From Candidatus Persebacteraceae bacterium Df01 (lineage in GTDB: Bacteria > Pseudomonadota > Gammaproteobacteria > Tethybacterales > Persebacteraceae), in NCBI GenBank assembly GCA_030386295.1, contig JANQAO010000003.1:298114-362113 (forward strand): a stretch of 64,000 bases of DNA, read 5' to 3'. Position numbers and translations under genes: made by a program. A model generated the notes under the pieces. That model was not told where the DNA came from, did not search any database, and saw only the letters and a list, made by a program, of their open reading frames with translations. Shown one piece after another: positions 55,488-64,000 of the stretch (position 1 is the first letter of the stretch; each line of letters opens with the position of its first letter).

Positions 55488-55823
55488 TCATTTCACTGCC
55501 TTAATAATAGCCGTTGATAAATCGGTGGCAGCGGAAAAATCCAGCATTGTCAAGCCACCGGCAGAATGCGTCGTATAGCACACATGGCACTGACGATAAC
55601 CAAAAATCACCTGCGGATGATGATTTTGTTTTTTAGCCAAGCATATTACTATATTTACAAAATCAGCAGTGTGCTCAAAAGAAGGAAATTCAAATTCCGC
55701 ACACAATTGTTCATTTTTAATATTCCACAAAGATGATAATTTTTGCAATTTTTGTAAATTGGAAACTACCTCAGTAGTAGATAACTGAGCTGGGCGCATT
55801 ACCGAAGTGGTCTCATTGCTCAT
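55488..55823 (-). CDS. phhB: pterin-4a-carbinolamine dehydratase
   Basis: A 111-residue protein of the PhhB/DCoH family that recycles 4a-hydroxytetrahydrobiopterin. FEFPSFEHTADFVNIVICLA (about residues 44-63) and the active-site KKQNHHPQVIFGYRQCHVCY are visible; most relatives have one more W-x-T-H element, here CYTTHSAGGL. No phenylalanine hydroxylase gene is near. It forms a minus-strand group with dksA and rplY. Confidence 0.88.
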   Translation of the reverse strand: MSNETTSVMRPAQLSTTEVVSNLQKLQKLSSLWNIKNEQLCAEFEFPSFEHTADFVNIVICLAKKQNHHPQVIFGYRQCHVCYTTHSAGGLTMLDFSAATDLSTAIIKAVK

Positions 55824-55865
55824 ATCCTTATGACTATGTAGTAAAAATAACGCGAGACATCCCGC

Positions 55866-56306
55866 TCAACTATGCGTTTTTTCTTGATATTCCTGTAAAT
55901 TTTTACACTCAAAACATAACGTAGCCACCGGCCGCGCTAATAAGCGATCAATACCTATCGATTCGCCACATTCTTCGCAATAACCATATTCATGATTATC
56001 CAAGCGCCGCAGCGCGTGCCTGATTTTTTGAACCAAAAAGCTTTCTCGCTCACGCTCACGCAATTCCAAAGCAAAATCAGCTTCCTTGCTAGCACGATCG
56101 TTTTCATCTGGCGTGTGCTCATCTGATACACGCAACGCATCAATCGTTTTATCTGCAGTGACACCAATTTGATTAAGTGTTTGCCGCAACAAATCGGTGA
56201 AATATTTAATTTGCTTCACCGACATGTACTTCTCTGTCGCAGTTGGTCTATAAGCGCCAACCGCCTTGCCTTTTTTTACAGGTAAAGCATTTTTTTGATT
56301 GGGCAT
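55866..56306 (-). CDS. dksA: RNA polymerase-binding regulator DksA
   Basis: A 146-residue DksA. The coiled-coil hairpin spans about residues 40-100 with DRASKEADFALELRERERE, including the Asp/Ala tip DRAS. The C-terminal zinc finger is YGYCEECGESIGIDRLLARP followed by LCFECKN. It binds the RNA polymerase secondary channel and, with ppGpp, controls rRNA and amino acid genes. It precedes phhB on the same strand. Confidence 0.93.
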   Translation of the reverse strand: MPNQKNALPVKKGKAVGAYRPTATEKYMSVKQIKYFTDLLRQTLNQIGVTADKTIDALRVSDEHTPDENDRASKEADFALELRERERESFLVQKIRHALRRLDNHEYGYCEECGESIGIDRLLARPVATLCFECKNLQEYQEKTHS

Positions 56307-56331
56307 GCGTATTTCCTAATAAAAGCGCAGG

Positions 56332-56955
56332 TTAACTACCGGCGCTGTCTTCACTTTCGGTAACCGTATCGGCAACCAAAACTTCCTCTTCACTGGCACC
56401 AGTAATTGTCGCTAATGCTGGATTGTTACCACGAACTATTTCGTCAAAACGTACTCCATCAGGTGGCACAATATCACTCAAGTGTACGCTTTTAGAAATT
56501 TCTAGCGCAATCACGTCCACTTCAATATATTCCGGCAACTTTGCTGGCAAACAATGCACAGATACTTGATTTTCAATGGCCGTAAAAATCCCTTGCTGAA
56601 GCTTTACACCCGGTGCGTTTTCTGCATTAATAAAATGCAACGGCACATTGGCAGCAATCTCGCGATCTTGGCGCACAGCTTGAAAATCCACATGCAAAAT
56701 ATCTCGGCGTACTGGATGACGCTGAACTTCGCGTAACAGAGCCGGATATCCCTTACCGTCCACTTTAACCGACAGCACAGAAAAATGAAAAGATTCTTCT
56801 TGTAAACAAACGACTAAATCACGTTCGGCACAAGAAAAAGGTACGGGCTGATCGCCTCCGTACAATATACCTGGCACTCGACCATTGCGCCGCAAAGCGC
56901 GAGAAACACCACGCCCACTTTCTTTGCGATGCGTTGCTTCCACAATATGTTCCAT
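56332..56955 (-). CDS. rplY: ribosomal protein bL25 (Ctc form)
   Basis: A 207-residue bL25 of the long, two-domain Ctc type. The N-terminal 5S-rRNA-binding domain shows RKESGRGVSRALRRNGRVPG and LYGGDQP; the C-terminal domain shows HVDFQAVRQDREI, EVDVIALEISKSVHLSDIV. It lies 61 bases behind prs on the same strand, a standard order. Confidence 0.94.
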   Translation of the reverse strand: MEHIVEATHRKESGRGVSRALRRNGRVPGILYGGDQPVPFSCAERDLVVCLQEESFHFSVLSVKVDGKGYPALLREVQRHPVRRDILHVDFQAVRQDREIAANVPLHFINAENAPGVKLQQGIFTAIENQVSVHCLPAKLPEYIEVDVIALEISKSVHLSDIVPPDGVRFDEIVRGNNPALATITGASEEEVLVADTVTESEDSAGS

Positions 56956-57016
56956 GAATTTTAAGCTCCTGATATAACTGACAGCATTGCTTCCTTTTCC
57001 CCTTTTTTAAAATTCT

Positions 57017-57982
57017 TTAGGAAAACAAGCTACTAAGTGATATTTTTCTATGCATCCTAGCGACAGCTTCAGCAAGAAGGTGCGCGACGGAAAGATAGCG
57101 TATTTTATCACAAGAGGAGGCCGTCGGCGACAAAGTAATGGTATCGGTAACCACCAATTCATCAAGCGCAGATTCGGCAATCCGCGCTGGCGCACCGCCC
57201 GACAACACTGGATGAGTGCAATAAGCACAAACGCGCCGAGCACCTGCATCTTTAAGCGCCGCGGCAGCTTGGCACAAGGTGTTGGCCGTGTCTACAATAT
57301 CATCCACAATAAAACAGTTTTTGCCGCCAACATCACCGATAATATTCATCACCTTGGCAATATTGGCACGTGGACGACGTTTATCAATAATCGCCAAATC
57401 TATTCCCAAATTATTAGCAAACGCACGCGCACGCACTACTCCACCAATATCCGGTGCGACTACCATTGCGGGACCTTCGCCCAACTCACGCGACATGTCA
57501 CCCATCAACACTGGCATACCATAAATATTATCTACCGGCACCTGATAAAAACCTTGTATTTGTTCGGCATGCAAATCAATAGTAAGCAAGCAATTTACCC
57601 CCACACCGGTGAGCATATCAGCTACCACGCGAGCACTAATGGGAGTGCGAATGGAACGCGGGCGACGATCTTGGCGCGCATAACCTAGATAAGGGGTGAC
57701 AGCAACAACTTCCGCCGCTGATGAACGGCGCACGGCATCCGCCATCAACATAAGTTCCATCAAGTGGTCATTAGTTGGCGTGCTCAGAGATTGCACGATG
57801 AACACGCTCTTCCCTCGAACATTTTCTTCTAACTCAACATAATTTTCGCCGTCGGAAAAATGCTGTAAATTGACTCGTCCCGGCTCAATTTTGAGAATGC
57901 CCGTCATTTGCTCAACCAACTGGGGGCAAGAGCGTCCACCCAGTAGCAACATATTTTCAAAATCAATTTCAGTTAGACGCAT
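57017..57982 (-). CDS. prs: ribose-phosphate pyrophosphokinase
   Basis: A 321-residue enzyme that makes PRPP for nucleotides, His and Trp. It shows LQHFSDGENYVELEENVRG, TPYLGYARQDRRPRS, the class signature DLHAEQIQGFYQVPVDN, and the PRPP loop CFIVDDIVDTANTL. The frame is open to 58036, into the tRNA-Gln gene, so I start at the ATG at 57982; an ATG at 57952 is also possible. Confidence 0.94.
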   Translation of the reverse strand: MRLTEIDFENMLLLGGRSCPQLVEQMTGILKIEPGRVNLQHFSDGENYVELEENVRGKSVFIVQSLSTPTNDHLMELMLMADAVRRSSAAEVVAVTPYLGYARQDRRPRSIRTPISARVVADMLTGVGVNCLLTIDLHAEQIQGFYQVPVDNIYGMPVLMGDMSRELGEGPAMVVAPDIGGVVRARAFANNLGIDLAIIDKRRPRANIAKVMNIIGDVGGKNCFIVDDIVDTANTLCQAAAALKDAGARRVCAYCTHPVLSGGAPARIAESALDELVVTDTITLSPTASSCDKIRYLSVAHLLAEAVARMHRKISLSSLFS

Positions 57983-58007
57983 AAGAGTTAATTTAGACAA
58001 ACTGAGG

Positions 58008-58079
58008 CTGGGGAGGTAGGGTTCGAACCTACGCATGACGGGATCAAAACCCGCTGCCTTACCACTTGGCTACTCCCCA
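58008..58079 (-). tRNA. tRNA-Gln (TTG anticodon)
   Basis: Minus strand: acceptor TGGGGAG (58079-58073) pairs with CTCCCCA (58015-58009), discriminator G at 58008. The anticodon stem GCGGG/CCCGT encloses TTTTGAT, giving anticodon TTG. T-arm GTAGG-TTCGAAC-CTAC is intact. CCA is not encoded. The ispE stop codon lies inside the gene. Confidence 0.97.
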
Positions 58080-58910
58080 GTGGAGATGCGATTCTAACAG
58101 CGGATGGCGAATAATTCCAGCACTCACTACTGACGGCAGTTGTGAAGGTAATTTTTGTTGAGCTGCTTTCGCCGCTGCCACAGTATCAAACGCCGCAAAT
58201 ACGCAAGCGCCGCTGCCAGACAACCGTGCCTCACCCGCCGCCGCCTGCAATTGTTGTGCCGCTGCAATGATAGGCGGACACACACGCACCGCTGCGACGG
58301 CAAGATGATTGCAGTCATGTTGCAACGCTTCCGAAATATTAGACAGATGCTGTTTATCAGTAATCTGTTGGTATTCCTCAAATACCGCTGCAGTTGCCGC
58401 CTTCCCCGGAAATGCCAACAAATAATAATGTAGCGGCGCTTCAATGGCAGTCAGGCATTCGCCAATACCTTGCGCTCTAGCCGTTTCTCCAAATAAAAAA
58501 AATGGAATATCAGCACCTAATTGCGCAGCCAATGCCGCTAATTGCTGGCGGGTAAACCCTGCCTGCCATAGGGCATTAAGTGCCAGCAACGTTGTCGCTG
58601 CATCCGAACTTGCCCCGCCCAGACCGGCACCAATAGGAATACGTTTTTCCACTGCAATATCCGCACCCAAACTAACATTTGCAAGTTTTTGCAAGGCAGT
58701 AGCAGCACGCAGGCATAAATCATCGCTAACATCAAGATGATTCCAAGTGCGGCAAAGCTTACCGTCCTGTCGCAAAGTAACGTAAATAGTATCAGCTAAA
58801 TCAATTAATACCATAACGCTGTCTATCAGATGCATACCGTCTTCACGGCGACCAACAATGTGTAGGTGGAGATTGAGCTTAGCCGGTGCCGGTAGCCCAC
58901 GGTCAACCAT
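58059..58910 (-). CDS. ispE: CDP-ME kinase
   Basis: A 283-residue GHMP kinase of the MEP isoprenoid pathway. It opens LPAPAKLNLHLHIVGRREDG and has the ATP loop PIGAGLGGASSDAATTLLAL (about residues 88-107) and a late SGSGACVFAAF. The ATG at 58910 overlaps the lolB stop (TAATG). The last seven codons lie within tRNA-Gln: the coding end and the tRNA share 21 bases. The protein end (HLHWGVAKW) is set by the tRNA sequence and may be an extension past a lost stop. Confidence 0.92.
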   Translation of the reverse strand: MVDRGLPAPAKLNLHLHIVGRREDGMHLIDSVMVLIDLADTIYVTLRQDGKLCRTWNHLDVSDDLCLRAATALQKLANVSLGADIAVEKRIPIGAGLGGASSDAATTLLALNALWQAGFTRQQLAALAAQLGADIPFFLFGETARAQGIGECLTAIEAPLHYYLLAFPGKAATAAVFEEYQQITDKQHLSNISEALQHDCNHLAVAAVRVCPPIIAAAQQLQAAAGEARLSGSGACVFAAFDTVAAAKAAQQKLPSQLPSVVSAGIIRHPLLESHLHWGVAKW

Positions 58911-59467
58911 TATTGCAGTGCCAGCCATTTGTTAATTTTGAGTGTTACAGCAATACCGTTAGTGCGAGCACGCAACGATACTAGACGCCCTTGTGAATCC
59001 CGCACATCATAAAACACTTCCCAATCATGCTGGACGATGCTTTGCATGCGCCCGTCATCACCGTAATCAATATGCGCCGGCGCATCGGGCGCGGCATCAC
59101 CGACAAGCCAATACCCAAAAGCTCGCACCGGCAGTTCCACCTTTAAAAAACGTTGCGCTAGAGCCTCACCATTGATGGCCTCATATACTTTGCCGTCAGC
59201 ACGAAGGGTAGCACCACCATCATCTTGTTCAATACGCGCCCGAGTACCACCCAAAGGTCCTTTTATTTCCACAACATCATGAGCACCCTCCTGCCGCTGC
59301 CACACCAACCGCAATCGCTGTGTTGGCTTGCCAGCAGACACTACCGTCAGCATGCCGACGATCTTAAATTGAACCGTCGGCACTGTTAACTTTGGTGGCT
59401 GCGGCGCACAACCCGCAATCCCCATAAGCAATAAGATAACAAAAAATAACCTGCCCGTGTTTTGCAT
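58910..59467 (-). CDS. lolB: outer-membrane lipoprotein receptor LolB
   Basis: A 185-residue lipoprotein that receives lipoproteins from LolA and inserts them in the outer membrane. The signal peptide ends in the lipobox GIAGC (Cys near residue 20). The mature part has FKIVGMLTVV, RLRLVWQRQEGAHDVVEIKG, PLGGTRARIEQD and LPVRAFGYWLVG, the LolB pattern. It is the usual neighbour of ispE. Confidence 0.88.
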   Translation of the reverse strand: MQNTGRLFFVILLLMGIAGCAPQPPKLTVPTVQFKIVGMLTVVSAGKPTQRLRLVWQRQEGAHDVVEIKGPLGGTRARIEQDDGGATLRADGKVYEAINGEALAQRFLKVELPVRAFGYWLVGDAAPDAPAHIDYGDDGRMQSIVQHDWEVFYDVRDSQGRLVSLRARTNGIAVTLKINKWLALQ

Positions 59468-59609
59468 AATGATTGTATTAATATTGTATTAGATAAGCAA
59501 TTTGGAGCGCGATAACAGTCCTGCTCCTAACTTTTTATGTTAGCACGGGCGACGACACAATCGCAGTGCCAGTGGTCCTAAACATAGTACAATTAAAGAA
59601 AAATCAACA

Positions 59610-60875
59610 ATGACGAACAACGTAATATTTCCTACCGAAGGTACTTTGGCAAGCATTGACGCCTATCGAAAAATCGGCGGCTACCAAATATTGGAGCAAG
59701 TCCTTACTGACAAAACGCCTCCTGAAAAATTGCTCGAGGAAATCAAAAATTCTGGGTTACGTGGGCGCGGCGGCGCAGGGTTTCCCACTGGACTCAAGTG
59801 GTCTTTCATCCCACGTGGTTTACCAACCGATGTTTATTTGGTTTGTAACAGTGATGAAGGTGAACCAGGAACTTTTAAAGATCGCGATATCATGAGCAAA
59901 AACCCGCATCAGCTCATTGAAGGCATGATTTTAGCTGCCTACATCATGGGCGCGACTCGCGGCTACAATTACATTCATGGCGAAATTTGGGAAGTTTACG
60001 AACTAATGGAAAAAATGGTGGAGGAAGCCCACCAAGCCGGCTATTTGGGAGAAAATATTTTAAATTCCGGGTTCAGTTTTAAATTACACAACCACCACGG
60101 TTATGGTGCCTACATTTGCGGCGAAGAATCTGCCCTACTCGAATCGCTAGAAGGCAAAAAAGGCCAGCCTCGCTATAAGCCACCTTTTCCGGCAAGCATT
60201 GGTCTGTATGGCAAGCCCACTACTATTAACAATACTGAAACTTTTACCTGCATCCCTTACATTTTGCGACACGGCGGCAAAAAATTCGCTGATTTGGGCA
60301 TCCCCAATAACGGCGGCACCAAAGTGTTTTCAGTTTCCGGTCATGTAGAACGTCCAGGCAATTATGAAGTGCCGCTTGGCACACCTTTTACCGACTTGCT
60401 AAAAATGGCCGGTGGTGTGCGCGGCGGTAACAAACTCAAAGCAGTAATTCCCGGCGGCTCTTCGGTGCCAGTGGTGCCGGGAGACACTATGCTCACGCTT
60501 ACGATGGATTATGATTGTCTTGGCAAAGCTGGCACCATGCTTGGAGCAGGTTCGGTAATTGTCATGGACGAAACAGTGTGCATGGTGCAGGCACTCGTGC
60601 GGTTGTCCTATTTTTATTATGAAGAGTCTTGCGGTCAGTGCACGCCCTGCCGCGAGGGCACGGGCTGGTTGTACCGGGTACTAAAACGAATAGCAAACGG
60701 CACGGGTCGCGATGGCGACCTTGAACTACTAATAAGCATCAGCAACAAAATTGATGGCCGCACTATCTGCGGGCTGGGTGCGGCAGCAGCAACGCCAGTG
60801 CGAAGTTTTCTTAAGCATTTTCGTAGCGAGTTTGAGGCGCATGTAAATAATGGCAAATGCGATGTGGCAGCATAA
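59610..60875 (+). CDS. nuoF: NADH-quinone oxidoreductase subunit F
   Basis: A 421-residue NADH-binding subunit of complex I. The NADH/FMN region has [20 protein letters not shown] (about residues 48-67), [15 protein letters not shown] and [20 protein letters not shown]; the N3 [4Fe-4S] cluster has [14 protein letters not shown] plus the Cys in TICGLG. nuoE and nuoA-D do not stand upstream: the previous gene is lolB on the other strand, so the nuo cluster starts here. nuoG follows after 152 bases. Confidence 0.95.
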   Translation: MTNNVIFPTEGTLASIDAYRKIGGYQILEQVLTDKTPPEKLLEEIKNSGLRGRGGAGFPTGLKWSFIPRGLPTDVYLVCNSDEGEPGTFKDRDIMSKNPHQLIEGMILAAYIMGATRGYNYIHGEIWEVYELMEKMVEEAHQAGYLGENILNSGFSFKLHNHHGYGAYICGEESALLESLEGKKGQPRYKPPFPASIGLYGKPTTINNTETFTCIPYILRHGGKKFADLGIPNNGGTKVFSVSGHVERPGNYEVPLGTPFTDLLKMAGGVRGGNKLKAVIPGGSSVPVVPGDTMLTLTMDYDCLGKAGTMLGAGSVIVMDETVCMVQALVRLSYFYYEESCGQCTPCREGTGWLYRVLKRIANGTGRDGDLELLISISNKIDGRTICGLGAAAATPVRSFLKHFRSEFEAHVNNGKCDVAA

Positions 60876-61027
60876 AATTACTGGTGTAGCAATGCGTTTT
60901 ACTTCCATCACTTGTTGTTCATCAACAACTGCAAAAAACAGAAATTAAAATCAATGAATATTAATTATTTCCTTTCCTTGCTCAGCATCAAAACAGGATT
61001 GTCGAGCAAAGTTAAAATCAAATAGCG

Positions 61028-63346
61028 ATGGATATTTCACTACAAATTAATGGTCAAACGATTAGCGTACGAGAAAACGCCACCATTATGGAAGCGGCAA
61101 CACAGGCCGGCATTTATATTCCACATTTTTGTTATCACCCCAAACTTTCCATTGCCGCCAACTGCCGCATGTGCCTAGTGGATGTAGAAAAGTCGCCTAA
61201 ACCGTTACCAGCCTGTGCTACTACAGCATTAGATGGCATGGTCGTGTGTGTCGACTCACACAAAGCAAAAGAAGCGCAAAACAGCGTGATGGAATTTTTG
61301 CTCATCAATCATCCGCTAGATTGCCCTATTTGCGATCAAGGCGGCGAGTGCCAATTGCAAGATCTTGCTGTTGGCTATGGCATGTCAAAATCCCGCTATA
61401 CCGAAGAAAAACGAGTAGTAATTGAAAAAAATCTAGGCCCACTCATCTCCACTGATATGACACGCTGCATTCACTGCACCCGCTGTGTACGCTTTGGCCG
61501 CGAAGTCGGTGGCGTGATGGAAATGGGAATGACGGGACGTGGTGAACACGCTGAAATCATGCCGTTTGTAGAACGCACTATCAATTCCGAATTATCTGGC
61601 AATATGATTGATGTTTGCCCAGTTGGCGCACTCACCTCCAAGCCATTTCGTTTCACCGCACGCCCGTGGGAACTCACCAACAAACCCAGCATTGCCGCAC
61701 ATGATTCGTGGGGCAGCCGTTTGCTACTACAAGTTAAAAATGGCGAAGTCAAGCGTATCAAACCGGCAGAAACGGAAAATATCAATCAGTGCTGGCTCAG
61801 CGATCGTGACCGCTTTTCTTATTTAGGATTGGGTGGCAAACGTTGCGACACACCACTAGAACGTGCGACCGACGCCCGTCGGTTTGAAAAAGTCAGCTGG
61901 GTGGCAGCAAAAGAATCTTTCACGCAACGATTACATGCCACCATCAAACAATATGGTGCTGACAGTATCGGCTTTTTTGCTTCTCCTCACACCACCCAAG
62001 AAGAATTATTTTTATTACAAAAATTAGCGCGTGGTATTGGCTGCGAAAATATTGACAACCGCCTGCGACAACGAGATTTTTCCGCCGCCGACATCAACGG
62101 CTATGGTTTTGAAATTAAAAACATTGGTCGCGCCGGTGCTGTACTCTTTGTTGGTGCCGAACCAGCGCGCGAGCTACCACTATTACCGGTGCGTTTCCGC
62201 AAAACCTCTGGCAAACGCCGAGCAATGTCCATCGGCGCCGTAGATATTGGCAACCAAATACCACTGGCAGCACAACACCTTTCTCTCCCCTCAGCAATTG
62301 TCGAACAATTGCGGAAAATTAATAGTTTTTTAAAAATAACCGCTTCCAGAGAAAATAGCCTGTTTACTGATTGTCCGCAACCGCTGCGTCATATTGCCGA
62401 GCAACTACAAAATGCCAAAGGCGCCAAACACCTTTTGCTAGGAGATGCCGCGCTTAGTGCCGACAATGCCGGCGATATTGTGCAACAAGCGCATCTATTA
62501 GCAGAAGGCGTCAATGCTCAAGTAGGGACACTCAGTTCCGGAGCCAATGGTACCGGAGCTGCATCGGCTGGCTTCCGTCCGACAAATGGTCTACATACCG
62601 CCGCCATGTTGCGCGATAACTTGCGGGCAGTAGTGCTTTACAACTGTGAAGCAGAAGATTTTGCAGAACAATCGCTGGCACGAGAAATGCTAACTAACGC
62701 CAATTTTGTCGCCGCATTCAACACTCATACCGACGGCTTGAGTGATTACGCCCACATCCAACTACCTATTGCAGCAACTGCAGAAAACGAAGGCACCTTG
62801 TTTAACGGTGAAGGCACCGCGCAATTATTTGATGCCGCCGCCAAACCACCGGGACAAGCTCGCCCGGGTTGGAAAATATTACGACTGTTCGGCGAAGCAC
62901 TAGGCATAAGCGGCTTTGATTTTTCCACTTTAGAAGAGGTACGGCAACTTCTTTCTAGAGAAAACAAAACATCCAGTGTAGCAACAGATTCAACGCCGAT
63001 TACGGCTGCCGCTACCGGCCAGAAGAACGCTGGTTTCGAGCTGGTCGGTGGTACTAGCATTTATAACACTGACATACTAGCGAGACGCGCTAGTGCGCTA
63101 CAAAAAACAGCTGCTGGCCGCGCCGCCACCCACGCGTATTTTCACCCCGATGACATGCAGACACTTGGATTAATTGAAGGCGCAGCGGTAAGGCTTACGG
63201 ATGCTCATTGCGCGTGGGAAACCGTCGCCCACGCTGACCAACGGCTGGTACGCGGTGTCATACTGGCATACCCGCCAACTTTGCGCGCCACACGCAACAT
63301 CCATGCCGAAGCAATTACTACGGCAAACACCGCCGCAGCCAATTAA
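61028..63346 (+). CDS. nuoG: NADH-quinone oxidoreductase subunit G
   Basis: A 772-residue subunit. The N1b [2Fe-2S] motif has [15 protein letters not shown], then the N5 His/Cys cluster in [19 protein letters not shown] and N4 in [16 protein letters not shown]. The rest is a molybdopterin-like domain without cofactor ligands, more divergent past residue 300. Length is a little short for the family. The 152-base gap before it has no gene. Its stop overlaps the nuoH start (TAATG). Confidence 0.94.
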   Translation: MDISLQINGQTISVRENATIMEAATQAGIYIPHFCYHPKLSIAANCRMCLVDVEKSPKPLPACATTALDGMVVCVDSHKAKEAQNSVMEFLLINHPLDCPICDQGGECQLQDLAVGYGMSKSRYTEEKRVVIEKNLGPLISTDMTRCIHCTRCVRFGREVGGVMEMGMTGRGEHAEIMPFVERTINSELSGNMIDVCPVGALTSKPFRFTARPWELTNKPSIAAHDSWGSRLLLQVKNGEVKRIKPAETENINQCWLSDRDRFSYLGLGGKRCDTPLERATDARRFEKVSWVAAKESFTQRLHATIKQYGADSIGFFASPHTTQEELFLLQKLARGIGCENIDNRLRQRDFSAADINGYGFEIKNIGRAGAVLFVGAEPARELPLLPVRFRKTSGKRRAMSIGAVDIGNQIPLAAQHLSLPSAIVEQLRKINSFLKITASRENSLFTDCPQPLRHIAEQLQNAKGAKHLLLGDAALSADNAGDIVQQAHLLAEGVNAQVGTLSSGANGTGAASAGFRPTNGLHTAAMLRDNLRAVVLYNCEAEDFAEQSLAREMLTNANFVAAFNTHTDGLSDYAHIQLPIAATAENEGTLFNGEGTAQLFDAAAKPPGQARPGWKILRLFGEALGISGFDFSTLEEVRQLLSRENKTSSVATDSTPITAAATGQKNAGFELVGGTSIYNTDILARRASALQKTAAGRAATHAYFHPDDMQTLGLIEGAAVRLTDAHCAWETVAHADQRLVRGVILAYPPTLRATRNIHAEAITTANTAAAN

Positions 63347-64000
63347 TGCACGACTGGCTACACACTCTTTTGTCGCCACTTTTAGGTAATTACGCTCTAT
63401 GGGCGACAATATTCATAGATACTCTACTCAAAGTCGTTGCCATTGTCGCCCCGTTAATGCTCTGTGTAGCCTACTTGACCTATGCCGAGCGGCGCGTTAT
63501 CGGCGCGATACAACTGCGCGTCGGTCCTAACCGCGTCGGCCCGCTAGGACTGTTACAGCCCATCGCTGACGCGTTAAAATTATTATTGAAAGAAATTATT
63601 CTACCAACGGATTCCAGCCGCTTTCTGTTACTTATCGCACCCGCCATTTCACTAGCAGCGGCTTTGGTAGCGTGGGCGGTAATCCCTTTCTCGCCCGGCG
63701 TAGTGCTCGCGGATGTTAACGCCGGTCTATTGTTTGTTCTTGCCGCCACATCTGTAGGAGTGTACGGCGTCATCATTGCCGGTTGGGCTTCCAATTCAAA
63801 ATATGCTTTTTTGGGCTGCTTACGCTCTGCGGCACAAATTATTTCCTATGAACTAGCAATGGGATTTGCCTTAGTCACTGTGCTCATGGCGGCCGGCAGT
63901 CTCAACTTATCTGATATCGTTAACGGTCAACAAGGTCCCACGTTACTGTCGTGGTACTGGTTACCGTTGCTGCCGATGTTTATCGTATATTTTATCTCCG
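63346..64000 (+). CDS. nuoH: NADH-quinone oxidoreductase subunit H (partial)
   Basis: The first 218 residues of NuoH, cut by the window end. It is a membrane subunit that forms part of the quinone chamber. [20 protein letters not shown] and [14 protein letters not shown] (about residues 50-80) and [13 protein letters not shown] (about 160-172) are hallmarks. Five to six membrane segments are visible. It is coupled to nuoG by a one-base overlap. Confidence 0.95.
   Translation, partial: MHDWLHTLLSPLLGNYALWATIFIDTLLKVVAIVAPLMLCVAYLTYAERRVIGAIQLRVGPNRVGPLGLLQPIADALKLLLKEIILPTDSSRFLLLIAPAISLAAALVAWAVIPFSPGVVLADVNAGLLFVLAATSVGVYGVIIAGWASNSKYAFLGCLRSAAQIISYELAMGFALVTVLMAAGSLNLSDIVNGQQGPTLLSWYWLPLLPMFIVYFIS

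Overview
The window reads as one contig of a proteobacterium of intermediate to low GC. Several gene orders point to the Betaproteobacteria: a heptosyltransferase-like gene before waaA, lysC followed by tRNA-Ser, mdh - malic enzyme - sdhCDAB - sdhE - gltA, lolB - ispE - tRNA-Gln - prs - rplY, and a formate dehydrogenase operon with DUF3305/DUF3306 genes. A trimethylamine monooxygenase gene and a TMAO/betaine-type ABC transporter suggest a marine or host-associated life. The taxonomic placement is an inference from gene order and protein character only.

Layout. 1-4798: core genes (metal-binding Cys protein, ridA, waaC-like, waaA, lysC, tRNA-Ser). 4800-11690: an AT-rich accessory segment directly behind the tRNA. 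It holds a serine-recombinase tail, a broken PD-(D/E)XK nuclease gene next to an unrecognised 193-aa gene, and a series of same-strand genes (metY, a GmrSD-like DUF262/HNH defence gene, small decayed ORFs, a lipoprotein) separated by attC-like imperfect palindromes. I read this as an integron gene-cassette cluster without an integrase, interrupted by an IS1595-family element. 11910-18111: tmm with a complete branched-chain-type ABC transporter (livKHMGF-like). 18241-18422: a frameshifted purE remnant. 18438-21684: a polar amino acid ABC transporter on the minus strand. 22005-25116: SDR, moaD, mobB, Smr protein, trxB. 25326-33511: a complete membrane-bound formate dehydrogenase operon with its accessory genes. 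33791-37772: TmoXVW/ProXVW-like transporter with a double-length permease. 38305-49852: ychF-pth, pyrB, an orphan amino acid transporter ATPase, and the TCA block. 49898-64000: a CoxG-like protein, gltB, phhB, dksA, rplY, prs, tRNA-Gln, ispE, lolB, then nuoF, nuoG and the start of nuoH.

How the genes fit together. Tmm oxidises trimethylamine to TMAO. The Tmo-like transporter can import TMAO or betaines. Demethylation elsewhere would release formaldehyde and then formate, which the formate dehydrogenase could oxidise to feed the quinone pool beside NADH dehydrogenase and succinate dehydrogenase. moaD and mobB serve the molybdenum cofactor that the formate dehydrogenase needs. Most of the rest is ordinary central metabolism, with signs of compaction and decay: stop/start overlaps, ispE running into a tRNA, a malic enzyme without its usual C-terminal domain, a nuo cluster that starts at nuoF, and gltB without gltD.
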